DNA from: an uncultured Bacteroidales bacterium
GTDB taxonomy: Bacteria > Bacteroidota > Bacteroidia > Bacteroidales > F082
Direction: 5' to 3'
NCBI GenBank assembly: GCA_900317055.1
Contig: ONFF01000001.1
Span: 1 to 64,000 of the forward strand
DNA length: 64,000 bases
Below the pieces are notes generated by a model, which was not told the origin of the DNA, did not search any database, and worked only from the letters and a program-made list of their open reading frames with translations. Shown here one piece after another: positions 42,218 to 51,194 of the stretch. The number at the start of each line of letters is the position of its first letter. Position 1 is the stretch's first letter. The position numbers and the translations under genes were made by a program.

Positions 42218-44206
42218 TTACTTCACCACGAACTTGATGGTCTTGTTGAAACCATTGGCGCTGATGGTGCAGAAGTAGATGCCACTCTTGAGGTCGAGGC
42301 TGATGGCGTTTTCACCCATCTTCAGGCTCTTGTTGAACTGCTTCACAGTCTGGCCAACGAGGTTGACGATGCTGATGTTAGCTTCGACATCCTGAGATGA
42401 CTTCACGACCACATAGTCGGTGGCGGGGTTGGGATAAAGGCCGTAGACCACATCCTTGGCATCATAGTTATCAGGAACCGACAAAGGTGTAGAAAGCTTG
42501 ATGGCATGGATAATGTTTTCAGAGGCAATGCTTTGACCGTCATTCCAGTACAGACCAATCAGGTCATCGGTTTGAAAACCGAACCAGAACTCCAGTGGGG
42601 AGCGGGTGTTGGGGACACTCACGGTGAAGAGATTGTCGGAATAGAGGAACATGAAGTTGATTTCTTCGTCGGTGAGGTCGTCAACAACTTGCTCCCAGTA
42701 ACCTTCGTCAACATTTCGGTAGCTCATATAGATGCTTCTGTAGTAGCGAGTGCCATTGTCATCGAGTCGTCTGACGCAAGGCGACGAGAAGGCGCAGGCA
42801 AGATTGCCGTGGGTATCGCACGAAAATGCTGGATGGCCTGAAATCCCGTAGAAAAGCTGATAATAATCGGATTCGTTGTAGAAAAGGTCATCATTCCACT
42901 CAATGCCTTCATACATCGGGAGGTAACCAATCCATTTGGTTGAGTCGGGGCGCATTTGGACATAGCCCGGTTCATTCGGGATAGGCCACCAGAGACGAGC
43001 GGCATGGTGTGGATTGGGATTTGCAAAGTGCTCCTCAAATGGAGTACCGATATACTCCTCGTGATAGGTGTCTGCGATGGGACCTTCATAGGTGTCGTTC
43101 CAATAAAGGATACCATCGACTGAACGACCAGACCAAACGGAATATTGACCCGGCTCGTTGTCTGCGGTATGCATCATTTCAAAGGTGTTGAGGGCTACGT
43201 GAACTACGTCATGGTTGTCGATGACGATGGCACCATTCATGGGTCTAAACAGTGTGTCTGTGTACATGGCTTCATCCAAATCGATTCCTTCGTACGGGTC
43301 TTCCCAAACTCTTCTTGATTCCCAGGTCAGACCATCATCGGTTGATTTGCACATCCAGACGCTGTTGGTCAAAGAACCTGTGTAAAGGATAGCCACAGTA
43401 TGGCCGTTGGCTGCCAAGGCGTAGTCATCGCCTGAGAAGGCACCTGATTCATAACCAACATCAGCAAGGGGACCGTAACTAATTTCCCAGTTCTCGGCAT
43501 CTTCCGAACGAAGATAGACCTGGTGGTTGTACACTTCATCGCTGCTGACTTGGTATTGGATGTCGCCGACGACATGGATGATGTTATGGTTGTCACCGGA
43601 TGTGATCACTCTCGGCCAGGTGGCCACTTCATTGTAAGGATAGCCTTCAGGGCTAGTTGGGAGTTCGCCTCTGAACACCCATTCGCCTTCACCGGCGACC
43701 TCTCTGGTCCAGCAACGCATGGGCGTGTGTGAGATGAGGATTTCGCCTCTATCGCCCCACTGGGCTATGGTAGGCCAACCCGTTCTCATGGGTTCTACAC
43801 GTTCTTCAGGCATATCACTCCATTCGTCCGTTTCAGCATTGTAGAAGGCGTAACCCGTACCACGGTCAGGAGCCGACTGGTTGGCTTGGTGTGAGAGTGT
43901 AGCGACTATACCGACCGAGCCATTATCCAACTCATACATACGGTTGGAACAGAAATGGTTGGACTGAAGGTCATACGTGGTCAGCATGGTTTCCCAGTCT
44001 GACATATCATTATACCTGTTGACGACGACACTCTTGGCGGTTTGGGGAGCGAAATTGGTAGCTGCGGGGGTAACTGTTTCTTTACCCACTGCAACCTTCT
44101 TGGCGCTTGCCGTGGATTGACGAGCGTCATTCTTGGCAACACGCTGTTGTGCAAAAGCACTGAAGCCTAAAGCAAGGCTTAATGATAGTAGTAATACTTT
44201 TTTCAT
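42218..44206 (-). CDS. T9SS-secreted protein of unknown function, tandem paralogue 1
   Basis: This 662-residue protein has a signal peptide (ends near FAQQ) and a Lys/Ala-rich linker. A long body looks like a sialidase/BNR-type propeller (WPTIAQWGDRGEILISH, WPRVITSGDNHNIIHV, VWMCKSTDDGLTWESRRVW). The C-terminal T9SS type A sorting domain starts YGLYPNPATDYVVV. The body motif STDDGLTW resembles an Asp-box, but no glycosidase catalytic residues can be named. It is about three-quarters identical by eye to the next gene, and the last ~190 bp are nearly identical. Confidence 0.8.
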   Translation of the reverse strand: MKKVLLLSLSLALGFSAFAQQRVAKNDARQSTASAKKVAVGKETVTPAATNFAPQTAKSVVVNRYNDMSDWETMLTTYDLQSNHFCSNRMYELDNGSVGIVATLSHQANQSAPDRGTGYAFYNAETDEWSDMPEERVEPMRTGWPTIAQWGDRGEILISHTPMRCWTREVAGEGEWVFRGELPTSPEGYPYNEVATWPRVITSGDNHNIIHVVGDIQYQVSSDEVYNHQVYLRSEDAENWEISYGPLADVGYESGAFSGDDYALAANGHTVAILYTGSLTNSVWMCKSTDDGLTWESRRVWEDPYEGIDLDEAMYTDTLFRPMNGAIVIDNHDVVHVALNTFEMMHTADNEPGQYSVWSGRSVDGILYWNDTYEGPIADTYHEEYIGTPFEEHFANPNPHHAARLWWPIPNEPGYVQMRPDSTKWIGYLPMYEGIEWNDDLFYNESDYYQLFYGISGHPAFSCDTHGNLACAFSSPCVRRLDDNGTRYYRSIYMSYRNVDEGYWEQVVDDLTDEEINFMFLYSDNLFTVSVPNTRSPLEFWFGFQTDDLIGLYWNDGQSIASENIIHAIKLSTPLSVPDNYDAKDVVYGLYPNPATDYVVVKSSQDVEANISIVNLVGQTVKQFNKSLKMGENAISLDLKSGIYFCTISANGFNKTIKFVVK

Positions 44207-44260
44207 TTTCTTGTGTTTTTAATGGTTAGTAATGGTGATAATTAGTCTCTGTTTGAAATG

Positions 44261-44268
44261 CAAAAATA
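44261..44268 (-). promoter_or_regulatory. -7 promoter box for tandem paralogue 1
   Basis: TATTTTTG on the minus strand, 55 bp before the ATG at 44206. Confidence 0.5.
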
Positions 44269-44330
44269 AAAAAAATCGATGATTGCCAACGAAGAAGTGC
44301 TATTTTTTTCGCTTTTGGGTAAAGACAATA

Positions 44331-44361
44331 AAAAAAGGAGACTCGAAAGTCTCCTTTTTTT
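44331..44361. terminator. Terminator of tandem paralogue 2
   Basis: AAAGGAGAC and GTCTCCTTT around TCGAAA with flanking A- and T-runs. It is almost the same as the terminator at 42170-42197, so the duplication includes it. Confidence 0.85.
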
Positions 44362-44381
44362 ATTGACCTAAACGGGAATTC

Positions 44382-46343
44382 TTACTTCACCACGAACTTG
44401 ATGGTCTTGTTGAAACCATTGGCGCTGATGGTGCAGAAGTAGATGCCGCTCTTGAGGTCGATGCTGATGGAGTTTTCACCAGTCTTCAGGCTCTTGTTGA
44501 ACTGCTTCACAGTCTGGCCAACGAGGTTGACGATGCTGATGTTAGCTTCAACATCCTGAGATGACTTCACGACCACATAGTCGGTAGCAGGGTTAGGATA
44601 GATGTTATAAACAACATCCTTGGCCTCGTAGTTTTCAGGCACGCTCACATATTCATCTTCAGCGTCGATTCTCATGGCATGGATGATGTTTTCTGAAGCT
44701 TGGGTTTGAGCGGCGCCAGAGCCCCAGTACAAACCAATCAGGTCGTCACTTTGGAAACCAACCCAGAACTCACCGGGCTTATAGGTGTTGGGTGCAGAAA
44801 GGGTGAAGAGGTTGTCGGAGTAGAGGAACATGAAGTTGACTTCTTCGTCGCAGAGGTCTTCTACATCTTGCTCCCAATAGCCCTTGTCAACATTGTAGTA
44901 GCTGGTATAGATGCTTCTGTAGTAGTAGGTGCCATTGTCGTCAAGACGTCTGACGCAAGGTGACGAGAAGGCGCAGCAAATGTTACCATAAGGGTCGCAA
45001 GAAAGGGCCGGATGACCTGAAGCACTATAGAATCTTGGATGATAGTCGTCTCCGTTATAGAATTTGTCGTTGTCCCATTCATAGCCTTCGTACATCGGGA
45101 TGTAACCAATCCATTTGGTTGAGTCGGCGTGCATTCTGACATAGCCGGGTTCCTCCGGGATAGGCCACCACAGACGGGCAGCGTGGTGCGGGTTGCCATC
45201 TTCTGATTGGACAGGACCTTCTTGGGTGTCGTTCCAATAGAGAATGCCGTCAACCATACGGCCATAGAAATAGCTGTAGTAACCAGGCTCGGTGTCTGCC
45301 CAGTGAGCCATCTCAAGAACATTGAGGGCAACGTGAACAACACCACCATTGTCGATGACGACGGCACCGCTCATAGGTCTGTACAGAGTGTCGGAATAAA
45401 CCAAATTCGGATCATCCAGGCTGATGCCTTCGTATGGGTCTTCCCAAACTCTTCTTGCATTCCAGGTCAAACCGTCGTCGGTTGATTTGAACATCCAGAC
45501 GCTATTGGTCATAGAACCTGTGTAAAGAATAGCCACATTGTGACCATTGGCTGCAATGGCGTAGTCTTCGGCTGAGAAGCCGCCAGTTGATTCAAAACCA
45601 ACTTGCTCAAGAGGGCTGTAGGTAATGGTCCAGTTTTCGGCATCTTCCGAACGGAGATACACTTGATAGTGCTCGGTGGCATCGGTACCACTGTGCTGGA
45701 TGTCGCCAATCACGTGGATGATGTTGTGGTTGTCACCAGAAGTGGCAACTCTCGGCCATGAAGCATCGTCAGCATAGGGGAAACCTTCAGGGCTAATCGG
45801 GAGCTCGCCTCTGTAAACCCATTCGCCTTCGCCGGCAACCTCTCTGGTCCAGCAGCGCATAGGAGCGTGCGAAATGAGGATTTCACCTCTGTCGCCATAA
45901 GGAGCGATGGTGGGCCAACCTGTTCTCATGGATTCGACGCGTTCTTCAGGCATGTCCATCCATTCTTCCGTTTCACCATTGAAGAAGTTGTAGCCCGTAC
46001 CACGGTCAGAGGCCGATTGGTTGGGTTCGTGTGAGAATGTAGCAACAATAGCGGCCGAACCATTCTCCATAGCGTACATACGGTTGGAGCAGAAATGGTT
46101 GGACTGCAGGTCGTACATGGTCATCATGGTTTCGCCGTCTAAAACATCATCGTACCTGTTGACGACAACACTCTTAGCGGTTTGAGGAGCGAAATTGGTT
46201 GCAGGGTTGATTTTCTCGTTACCCATAGAAACCTTTTCGGCTTTCGCTTGGGCAGAACGGATGTCGTTCTTAGCAACACGCTGTTGCGCAAATGCGCTGA
46301 AGCCTAAAGCAAGGCTCAATGAAAGTAGTAATACTTTTCTCAT
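44382..46343 (-). CDS. T9SS-secreted protein of unknown function, tandem paralogue 2
   Basis: This 653-residue protein has the same plan as the 42218-44206 protein: signal peptide, propeller-like body with VWMFKSTDDGLTWNARRVW and SSPCVRRLDDNG, and the sorting domain YNIYPNPATDYVVV. It lacks the short insert that paralogue 1 carries near its WNDTYEGP segment (a YHEEYIGTPFEEHF stretch). Each copy has its own promoter and terminator, so they can be expressed separately. Family and substrate are unknown. Confidence 0.8.
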   Translation of the reverse strand: MRKVLLLSLSLALGFSAFAQQRVAKNDIRSAQAKAEKVSMGNEKINPATNFAPQTAKSVVVNRYDDVLDGETMMTMYDLQSNHFCSNRMYAMENGSAAIVATFSHEPNQSASDRGTGYNFFNGETEEWMDMPEERVESMRTGWPTIAPYGDRGEILISHAPMRCWTREVAGEGEWVYRGELPISPEGFPYADDASWPRVATSGDNHNIIHVIGDIQHSGTDATEHYQVYLRSEDAENWTITYSPLEQVGFESTGGFSAEDYAIAANGHNVAILYTGSMTNSVWMFKSTDDGLTWNARRVWEDPYEGISLDDPNLVYSDTLYRPMSGAVVIDNGGVVHVALNVLEMAHWADTEPGYYSYFYGRMVDGILYWNDTQEGPVQSEDGNPHHAARLWWPIPEEPGYVRMHADSTKWIGYIPMYEGYEWDNDKFYNGDDYHPRFYSASGHPALSCDPYGNICCAFSSPCVRRLDDNGTYYYRSIYTSYYNVDKGYWEQDVEDLCDEEVNFMFLYSDNLFTLSAPNTYKPGEFWVGFQSDDLIGLYWGSGAAQTQASENIIHAMRIDAEDEYVSVPENYEAKDVVYNIYPNPATDYVVVKSSQDVEANISIVNLVGQTVKQFNKSLKTGENSISIDLKSGIYFCTISANGFNKTIKFVVK

Positions 46344-46397
46344 TTTTTTGTGTTTTTAATGGTTAGTTATTACGATAATTAGTCTCTAATTGGGCTG

Positions 46398-46405
46398 CAA
46401 ATATA
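46398..46405 (-). promoter_or_regulatory. -7 promoter box for tandem paralogue 2
   Basis: TATATTTG on the minus strand, 55 bp before the ATG at 46343, the same spacing as in paralogue 1. Confidence 0.5.
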
Positions 46406-46487
46406 ATCATTTTTGGAATAGTAAAGGCTAGAACGGCATTTTTTTTGATTTTTTTCGATTCATGCGATGGTAGTTCTTTGGGTTGTT

Positions 46488-46616
46488 GAGATTCCCGAAG
46501 GGAATGGAGCTCCCCACTTCCGTTTCCAGCGGCGGCATATGCCATTTACAACTCGAGAGCGTTACCTGCCGCCGTGAGTTACAATACAATCGATAATCCA
46601 TTCCCAAAGGAATCTC
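46488..46616. repeat. Palindromic intergenic element, family D copy 2
   Basis: A 129-bp inverted repeat starting GAGATTCCCGAAGGGAATGG and ending CCATTCCCAAAGGAATCTC, with inner arms AGCGGCGG and CCGCCG. It lies just upstream of the GH92 gene; a copy of equal length follows the gene. Confidence 0.8.
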
Positions 46617-46686
46617 AAAAAAACTTCTTTTCTTGTAAAACGAATAGTTTTTATTCCTACTTTTACACCCTCAAAAACTTTATCCA

Positions 46687-49656
46687 ATGAAAAAGCTATT
46701 TCTACCCTTGATGCTGCTCTGCCTCGCAGCTTGCAGCACTGAACACAAGGCCGATTATGTCACCGACCCAGCCAGCTATGTCGATCCCTTTATCGGAACG
46801 GGCGGCCATGGCCATACTTTCCCAGGTGCCACAGTGCCTTTCGGCATGGTGCAGTTCAGCCCCGACACCCGCATGAACGACTGGGACGGCTGCTCGGGCT
46901 ACCACACCTCCGACAACACCATCCTCGGTTTCAGCACCACCCACCTCAGTGGCACGGGCTGCTCCGATTACGGCGATTTTAGGTTTATGCCCATCGTGGG
47001 CGAGGTGAAGCTCGACAAAGGTGATGAAAGCAATACTGCTTCGGGCTACCGCTCAGCATTCCAACATGAGAATGAAGATGCCAAGGCAGGCTACTACGCT
47101 GTGCTTTTGGACGACTATAATACTAAGGTGGAACTCACCACTGGCGACCGCGTGGGCATGATGCGCTGCGCTTTCCCGAAAGGAGCGGATGCCCACATGT
47201 TCCTCGATATGGTTGAAGGTGTCAACGATGAGTTTGTGTATGAAGCCAACCTCAAGGTGGAAGGTGAGAACGCCATCAGCGGTTTCCGTCGCACCAGAGA
47301 TTGGGCCAACGATCAATATCTCTATTTCTATGCCGAGTTCTCGAAGCCGTTCAAGGATTATTCTTTCTTCGACAATGGTGAAAAGGTGGTTGCGGATACT
47401 GCTGCAAGCGATAAGTTGAAGGCATGTTTTGATTTTGATACTGCGGAAGGTGAGCAAATTGTCATGCGTATCGCCATTTCTGCCGTTGATGTGGAAGGAG
47501 CAAAGAACAACTTGAAAGCCGAACTCGCCGAGAACGACTTCGACTTCGAAGCCTTGAAGCAAAAAGCCTACGACAAATGGAACAAGGAGATGAAACGCTA
47601 CGAGGTGGCCGACAACAACGAGGCCAACAAGACGGTGTTCTACTCCGCACTCTATCACTGCATGGTTGCCCCCAACCTTTATAGCGATGCCGATGGCCGC
47701 TATCGTGCCCACGACCTGAAAGTCTATAAGTCGGAAAGACCTGTATATACGGTCTTCTCGCTGTGGGATACCTTCCGCAGCCTGCATCCGCTCTTCAGCC
47801 TGATGCAGCGCGAACGCACCCTCGATTTCATCAACACCTTTATTAATAAGTACGAGACCAACCCGCACCACATGCTGCCCATTTGGGAACTGGCCGCCAA
47901 CGAGACCTACTGCATGATTGGCAACCACGCTATTCCTGTTATCACCGATGCCTATTTTGCTGGTATCCGTGACTTTGATGCCGAAAAAGCTCTCGAAGCC
48001 ATGGTCAACTCATCGAAAGACGATTTCCGTGGCATGGGTGCTTACATGAAATATGGCTACATCCCGATTGAGGTAGAGGGTGAAGCCGTTTCCAAGACCT
48101 TGGAATATGCATACGACGACTGGTGTGTGGCCCGCATGGCTGAGGCTTTGGGCAAAACCGACATTGCCAAGGAATTCTATGCCCGCGCACAGAACTATAA
48201 GAACATCTACAACCCCGAGAACCAGTTCTTCCAAGGCCGCCGCAATGGTGGCTGGATCCGTCCTTTCGACCCCGCACAAGTGAATTTCACCTTGACAGAG
48301 GCCAATTCCTACCAATATGGCTTCTTTGTGCCTCAGGATGTGAACGGCCACATCGACTTGATGGGAGGCAGTGTTGACTATGGGGCCAAACTCGACGGAC
48401 TCTTCAATGCACCTGAAAACCTCACTGGACGGGCACAACCTGATATCACGGGCCTTATCGGACAATATGCCCACGGCAACGAACCGAGCCACAATACCGT
48501 GTATATGTACAATTTCGTTGGCCAACCGACCAAGACGCAACACTATGTGAAGAAGGTGATGGACGACTTCTACACCGACCGCCGCGACGGCTATGCTGGC
48601 AATGAGGACTGTGGCCAGATGTCGGCTTGGGGCGTTTTCTCTGCCATGGGCTTCTATCCTGCCACACCTGGTTCGGGCTATTATGTGCTTGGACTTCCGC
48701 GTTTCCAAAAGGTTAGGTTGACGATGGAAAACGGTAAACAGTTTGAGGTGGTGGCCAAGAATTTGAGTGCCAAGAGTTGCTATGTGAAATCGGTGAAACT
48801 GAACGGCAATCCGTTGGAACGCAGCTACATCACTTTTGAGGAAGTGTTCAATGGTGGTGTCTTAGAGTTTACAATGACCGATCAGTCCAATTCCACTTGG
48901 GCCACACAACCCGAGAATTGCCCCGTAATGCGCATCCCGGGCGAGAGCATTGTCATCGTCCCCACCATCAACACCAATTCCGACACCTTCTTCGACAGCC
49001 TGATGATCAGCATGAGCCATCCTGTGGAAGGCGTGAAGATTTACTATACTATGGATGGCAGCGACCCCAAGGAAAACGGATTGTTGTTTGAACAGCCGAT
49101 TTGCCTCAAGGACAACGCCACCGTGCGTGTTGCGGCCAAGCAGGAAGAGCGTTGGAGCAACGAAATTGATGCTCAATATTACAAGATAGATGCGCGTCAT
49201 TCGGTGAAGTTGGAGCATAAGTACAACGAACAATATGAGGCGGGCGGCCTCAAGGCTTTGATTGACCATCAGCGTGGTGGCGAGAATTTCCGCACCGGCT
49301 CGTGGCAAGGCTACTATGGCGTCGACCTCATCGCCACCGTTGACTTGGGTCGCACAAAGAAAATCAACCGATTGGCAGGCAGCTTCTTGCAGGAAATCTA
49401 CTCTTGGATTTGGATGCCTACCGAAGTGGAATACTTTATCAGCGATGATGGTAGGAACTTCCGTAGCGTTGGCAAGGTGAAGAACGAGGTGCCGATAGAT
49501 GCTGACGGCGCTTTCATTCAGGAGATGGAGGTGCGCCCACGCACCAATGCCCGCTATGTGAAGATGGTGGCCAAGACCATTGGCACCTGCCCCGAAGGCC
49601 ATGTCGGCGCTGGGCAGAAGGCTTGGATCTTCTGTGATGAACTGGTGATAGAGTAG
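46687..49656 (+). CDS. GH92 alpha-mannosidase lipoprotein
   Basis: This 989-residue protein has a lipobox CLAAC (Cys16). The GH92 N-terminal domain starts SYVDPFIGTGGHGHTFPGA. The catalytic (alpha/alpha)6 barrel holds YSALYHCMVAPNLYSD, VFSLWDTFRSLHPLFSL, GNEPSHNTVYMYNFVGQP and NEDCGQMSAWGVFSAMGFYP. A chitobiase C-terminal-like domain (about 765-840, YYTMDGSDP) and an F5/8 discoidin-like domain (about 865-989) follow. GH92 enzymes are Ca-dependent exo-mannosidases acting on N-glycans or fungal mannans. It is probably exposed at the outer membrane or periplasm. It is flanked by two 129-bp palindromes. Confidence 0.94.
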   Translation: MKKLFLPLMLLCLAACSTEHKADYVTDPASYVDPFIGTGGHGHTFPGATVPFGMVQFSPDTRMNDWDGCSGYHTSDNTILGFSTTHLSGTGCSDYGDFRFMPIVGEVKLDKGDESNTASGYRSAFQHENEDAKAGYYAVLLDDYNTKVELTTGDRVGMMRCAFPKGADAHMFLDMVEGVNDEFVYEANLKVEGENAISGFRRTRDWANDQYLYFYAEFSKPFKDYSFFDNGEKVVADTAASDKLKACFDFDTAEGEQIVMRIAISAVDVEGAKNNLKAELAENDFDFEALKQKAYDKWNKEMKRYEVADNNEANKTVFYSALYHCMVAPNLYSDADGRYRAHDLKVYKSERPVYTVFSLWDTFRSLHPLFSLMQRERTLDFINTFINKYETNPHHMLPIWELAANETYCMIGNHAIPVITDAYFAGIRDFDAEKALEAMVNSSKDDFRGMGAYMKYGYIPIEVEGEAVSKTLEYAYDDWCVARMAEALGKTDIAKEFYARAQNYKNIYNPENQFFQGRRNGGWIRPFDPAQVNFTLTEANSYQYGFFVPQDVNGHIDLMGGSVDYGAKLDGLFNAPENLTGRAQPDITGLIGQYAHGNEPSHNTVYMYNFVGQPTKTQHYVKKVMDDFYTDRRDGYAGNEDCGQMSAWGVFSAMGFYPATPGSGYYVLGLPRFQKVRLTMENGKQFEVVAKNLSAKSCYVKSVKLNGNPLERSYITFEEVFNGGVLEFTMTDQSNSTWATQPENCPVMRIPGESIVIVPTINTNSDTFFDSLMISMSHPVEGVKIYYTMDGSDPKENGLLFEQPICLKDNATVRVAAKQEERWSNEIDAQYYKIDARHSVKLEHKYNEQYEAGGLKALIDHQRGGENFRTGSWQGYYGVDLIATVDLGRTKKINRLAGSFLQEIYSWIWMPTEVEYFISDDGRNFRSVGKVKNEVPIDADGAFIQEMEVRPRTNARYVKMVAKTIGTCPEGHVGAGQKAWIFCDELVIE

Positions 49657-49785
49657 GAGATTCCCTTCGGGAATGGAGTTTATGTTAAGTGTTTCAAGCG
49701 GCGGTAATAACAGTTACTGACTTTCATACAGGTTCAACCGCCGCTGGGAACTAAAAGATTTACTCCATTCCCCGCAGGGGAATCT
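49657..49785. repeat. Palindromic intergenic element, family D copy 3
   Basis: A 129-bp inverted repeat beginning GAGATTCCCTTCGGGAATGG directly after the GH92 stop and ending ACTCCATTCCCCGCAGGGGA. The inner arms AAGCGGCGG and CCGCCGCT match those of copy 2. Confidence 0.8.
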
Positions 49786-49835
49786 TAATCATTAAATTTT
49801 GAATCTTTTAATTTTAAATCTTTAAATCGAATTAT

Positions 49836-51053
49836 ATGAAAGAATCCATCGTAATTCTCGCCGGCGGCGGTCCGGCACCTGGAATCAACACGGTCATCAG
49901 CACTGTGGCAAAAACTTTCCTCAAGGACGGTTATCGTGTACTCGGCCTTAACGAGGGCTACAAAAACCTCTTCCAACCTAACCCCGATGTGGTCGAAATG
50001 GACTTCCTCTATGCCGATGCCATCCTCAAACAAGGTGGTTCGGCCTTGAAGATGAGCCGCTATAAACCAAAGAACGAGGAGTTTAATACCGAGTTCTTTG
50101 TCAAGAATAACATCAAGCTGTTGGTCACCATCGGTGGCGATGACACTGCTTCGACGGCCAACCGTATCTCGAAGTTCTTGGCCAACAGTGGCTTCCCCAT
50201 CCAGAACATCCATGTGCCCAAGACCATCGACAACGACCTTCCGTTGCCCGAAGGCAGCCCAACCTTTGGCTATTATTCCGCTAAGGACGCCGCTGTGCAT
50301 TTGGTGCAGACCATCTATGAAGATGCCCGCACCAGTGGCAACTGGTTCGTTGTCTCGGCCATGGGTCGCGAGGCGGGTCACTTGGCTTTCGGTATGACTT
50401 CGGCCTGCCACTGCCCGATGGTGGTTATCCCTGAGATGTTCAACAAGACGGAAGTCACCTTTGACGCCATCATCAAGCTGGTGGTCAGCTCCATCGTGAA
50501 GCGCAAGCTGTTGGGTGTCAACTATGGTGTGGTCATCATCAGCGAGGGTGTGTTCCACTTCATGAGCGATGAGGAAATTGAGAAGTCGGGTGTGGCATTC
50601 ACTTACGACGAACATGGCCATCCCGAGTTGGGTAATGTCAGTAAGGCTCACATCTTCAACCTCTTGCTGCAACAAAGACTGAAGGCTTTGGGCATCAATG
50701 TGAAGAGCCGTCCCGTTGAAATCGGTTACGGTATCCGTTGCGTCGAGCCCAATGGCTACGACCTGACCTATTGTTCCTTGCTGGGCTACGGTGTGAAGAA
50801 ACTTTTCGACAAAGGTGTGAGTGGTGCCATGGTCACTGCCAATCCGAAGGGAGAGATTGAACCGCTCTATCTGAAGGATGTCGAGGACGAGAACGGCAAG
50901 ATCAAGCCGCGTTTGGTGAACCTGAACGGCCCGAAGGCCGAGTTGATTTTCAATGACGGTTTGCAATACATTATGCCAGTCGACTATATCCCGGCAAAGG
51001 CTTATTTGCCCAATCCTGAGGAATACGATTTCAAGAAGATTTTGAAATGGTAA
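49836..51053 (+). CDS. 6-phosphofructokinase, pyrophosphate-type signature
   Basis: This 405-residue enzyme phosphorylates fructose-6-phosphate. The phosphate-donor region reads GGDDTAS (100-106) with Asp103 in place of the Gly of GGDGS in ATP enzymes. The catalytic loop reads PKTIDND (128-134) with Lys129 where ATP enzymes have Gly. Both changes are known determinants of PPi use, so a PPi-dependent, reversible enzyme is inferred. AMGREAGHLAFG and the C-terminal GYGIRCVEPNGYDL fit the long-chain group. It is cytosolic, in its own transcription unit. Confidence 0.88.
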   Translation: MKESIVILAGGGPAPGINTVISTVAKTFLKDGYRVLGLNEGYKNLFQPNPDVVEMDFLYADAILKQGGSALKMSRYKPKNEEFNTEFFVKNNIKLLVTIGGDDTASTANRISKFLANSGFPIQNIHVPKTIDNDLPLPEGSPTFGYYSAKDAAVHLVQTIYEDARTSGNWFVVSAMGREAGHLAFGMTSACHCPMVVIPEMFNKTEVTFDAIIKLVVSSIVKRKLLGVNYGVVIISEGVFHFMSDEEIEKSGVAFTYDEHGHPELGNVSKAHIFNLLLQQRLKALGINVKSRPVEIGYGIRCVEPNGYDLTYCSLLGYGVKKLFDKGVSGAMVTANPKGEIEPLYLKDVEDENGKIKPRLVNLNGPKAELIFNDGLQYIMPVDYIPAKAYLPNPEEYDFKKILKW

Positions 51054-51057
51054 TTTG

Positions 51058-51132
51058 TTGTAGGGCTGTCGTATCATGTCAGCCGCTGTTTGGCAAACAG
51101 TCAGCGGCTGCCACGGTGTGACAGCCCTACAA
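51058..51132. repeat. Nested palindromic intergenic element (family H)
   Basis: Outer arms TTGTAGGGCTGTC and GACAGCCCTACAA enclose inner arms AGCCGCTGTTTG and CAAACAGTCAGCGGCT. It lies directly after the phosphofructokinase gene; no second copy is seen in this window. Confidence 0.75.
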
Positions 51133-51142
51133 ACCCAAAACA

Positions 51143-51172
51143 GAAAGCCGCCCCGAAACCGAGGCGGCTTTC
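51143..51172. terminator. Bidirectional rho-independent terminator
   Basis: AAAGCCGCC and GGCGGCTTT form a stem around CCGAAACCGA, flanked by short A and T runs. It lies between the convergent phosphofructokinase and C10 protease genes. Confidence 0.8.
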
Positions 51173-51194
51173 TTCATGTATTAAAACAAAACTT

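Larger units (their letters stand above)
46344..46686. other. 343-bp intergenic region
   Basis: It contains the promoter of paralogue 2 (46398-46405, minus), a family D palindrome (46488-46616) and a -7-like TACTTTTA (46658-46665) ahead of the GH92 gene. No gene is supported. Confidence 0.6.

Noticed and set aside
46488-49785. Composite transposon carrying the GH92 gene
   Set aside because: The two flanking palindromes are suggestive, but no transposase and no clear target duplication are visible; kept only as a finding.
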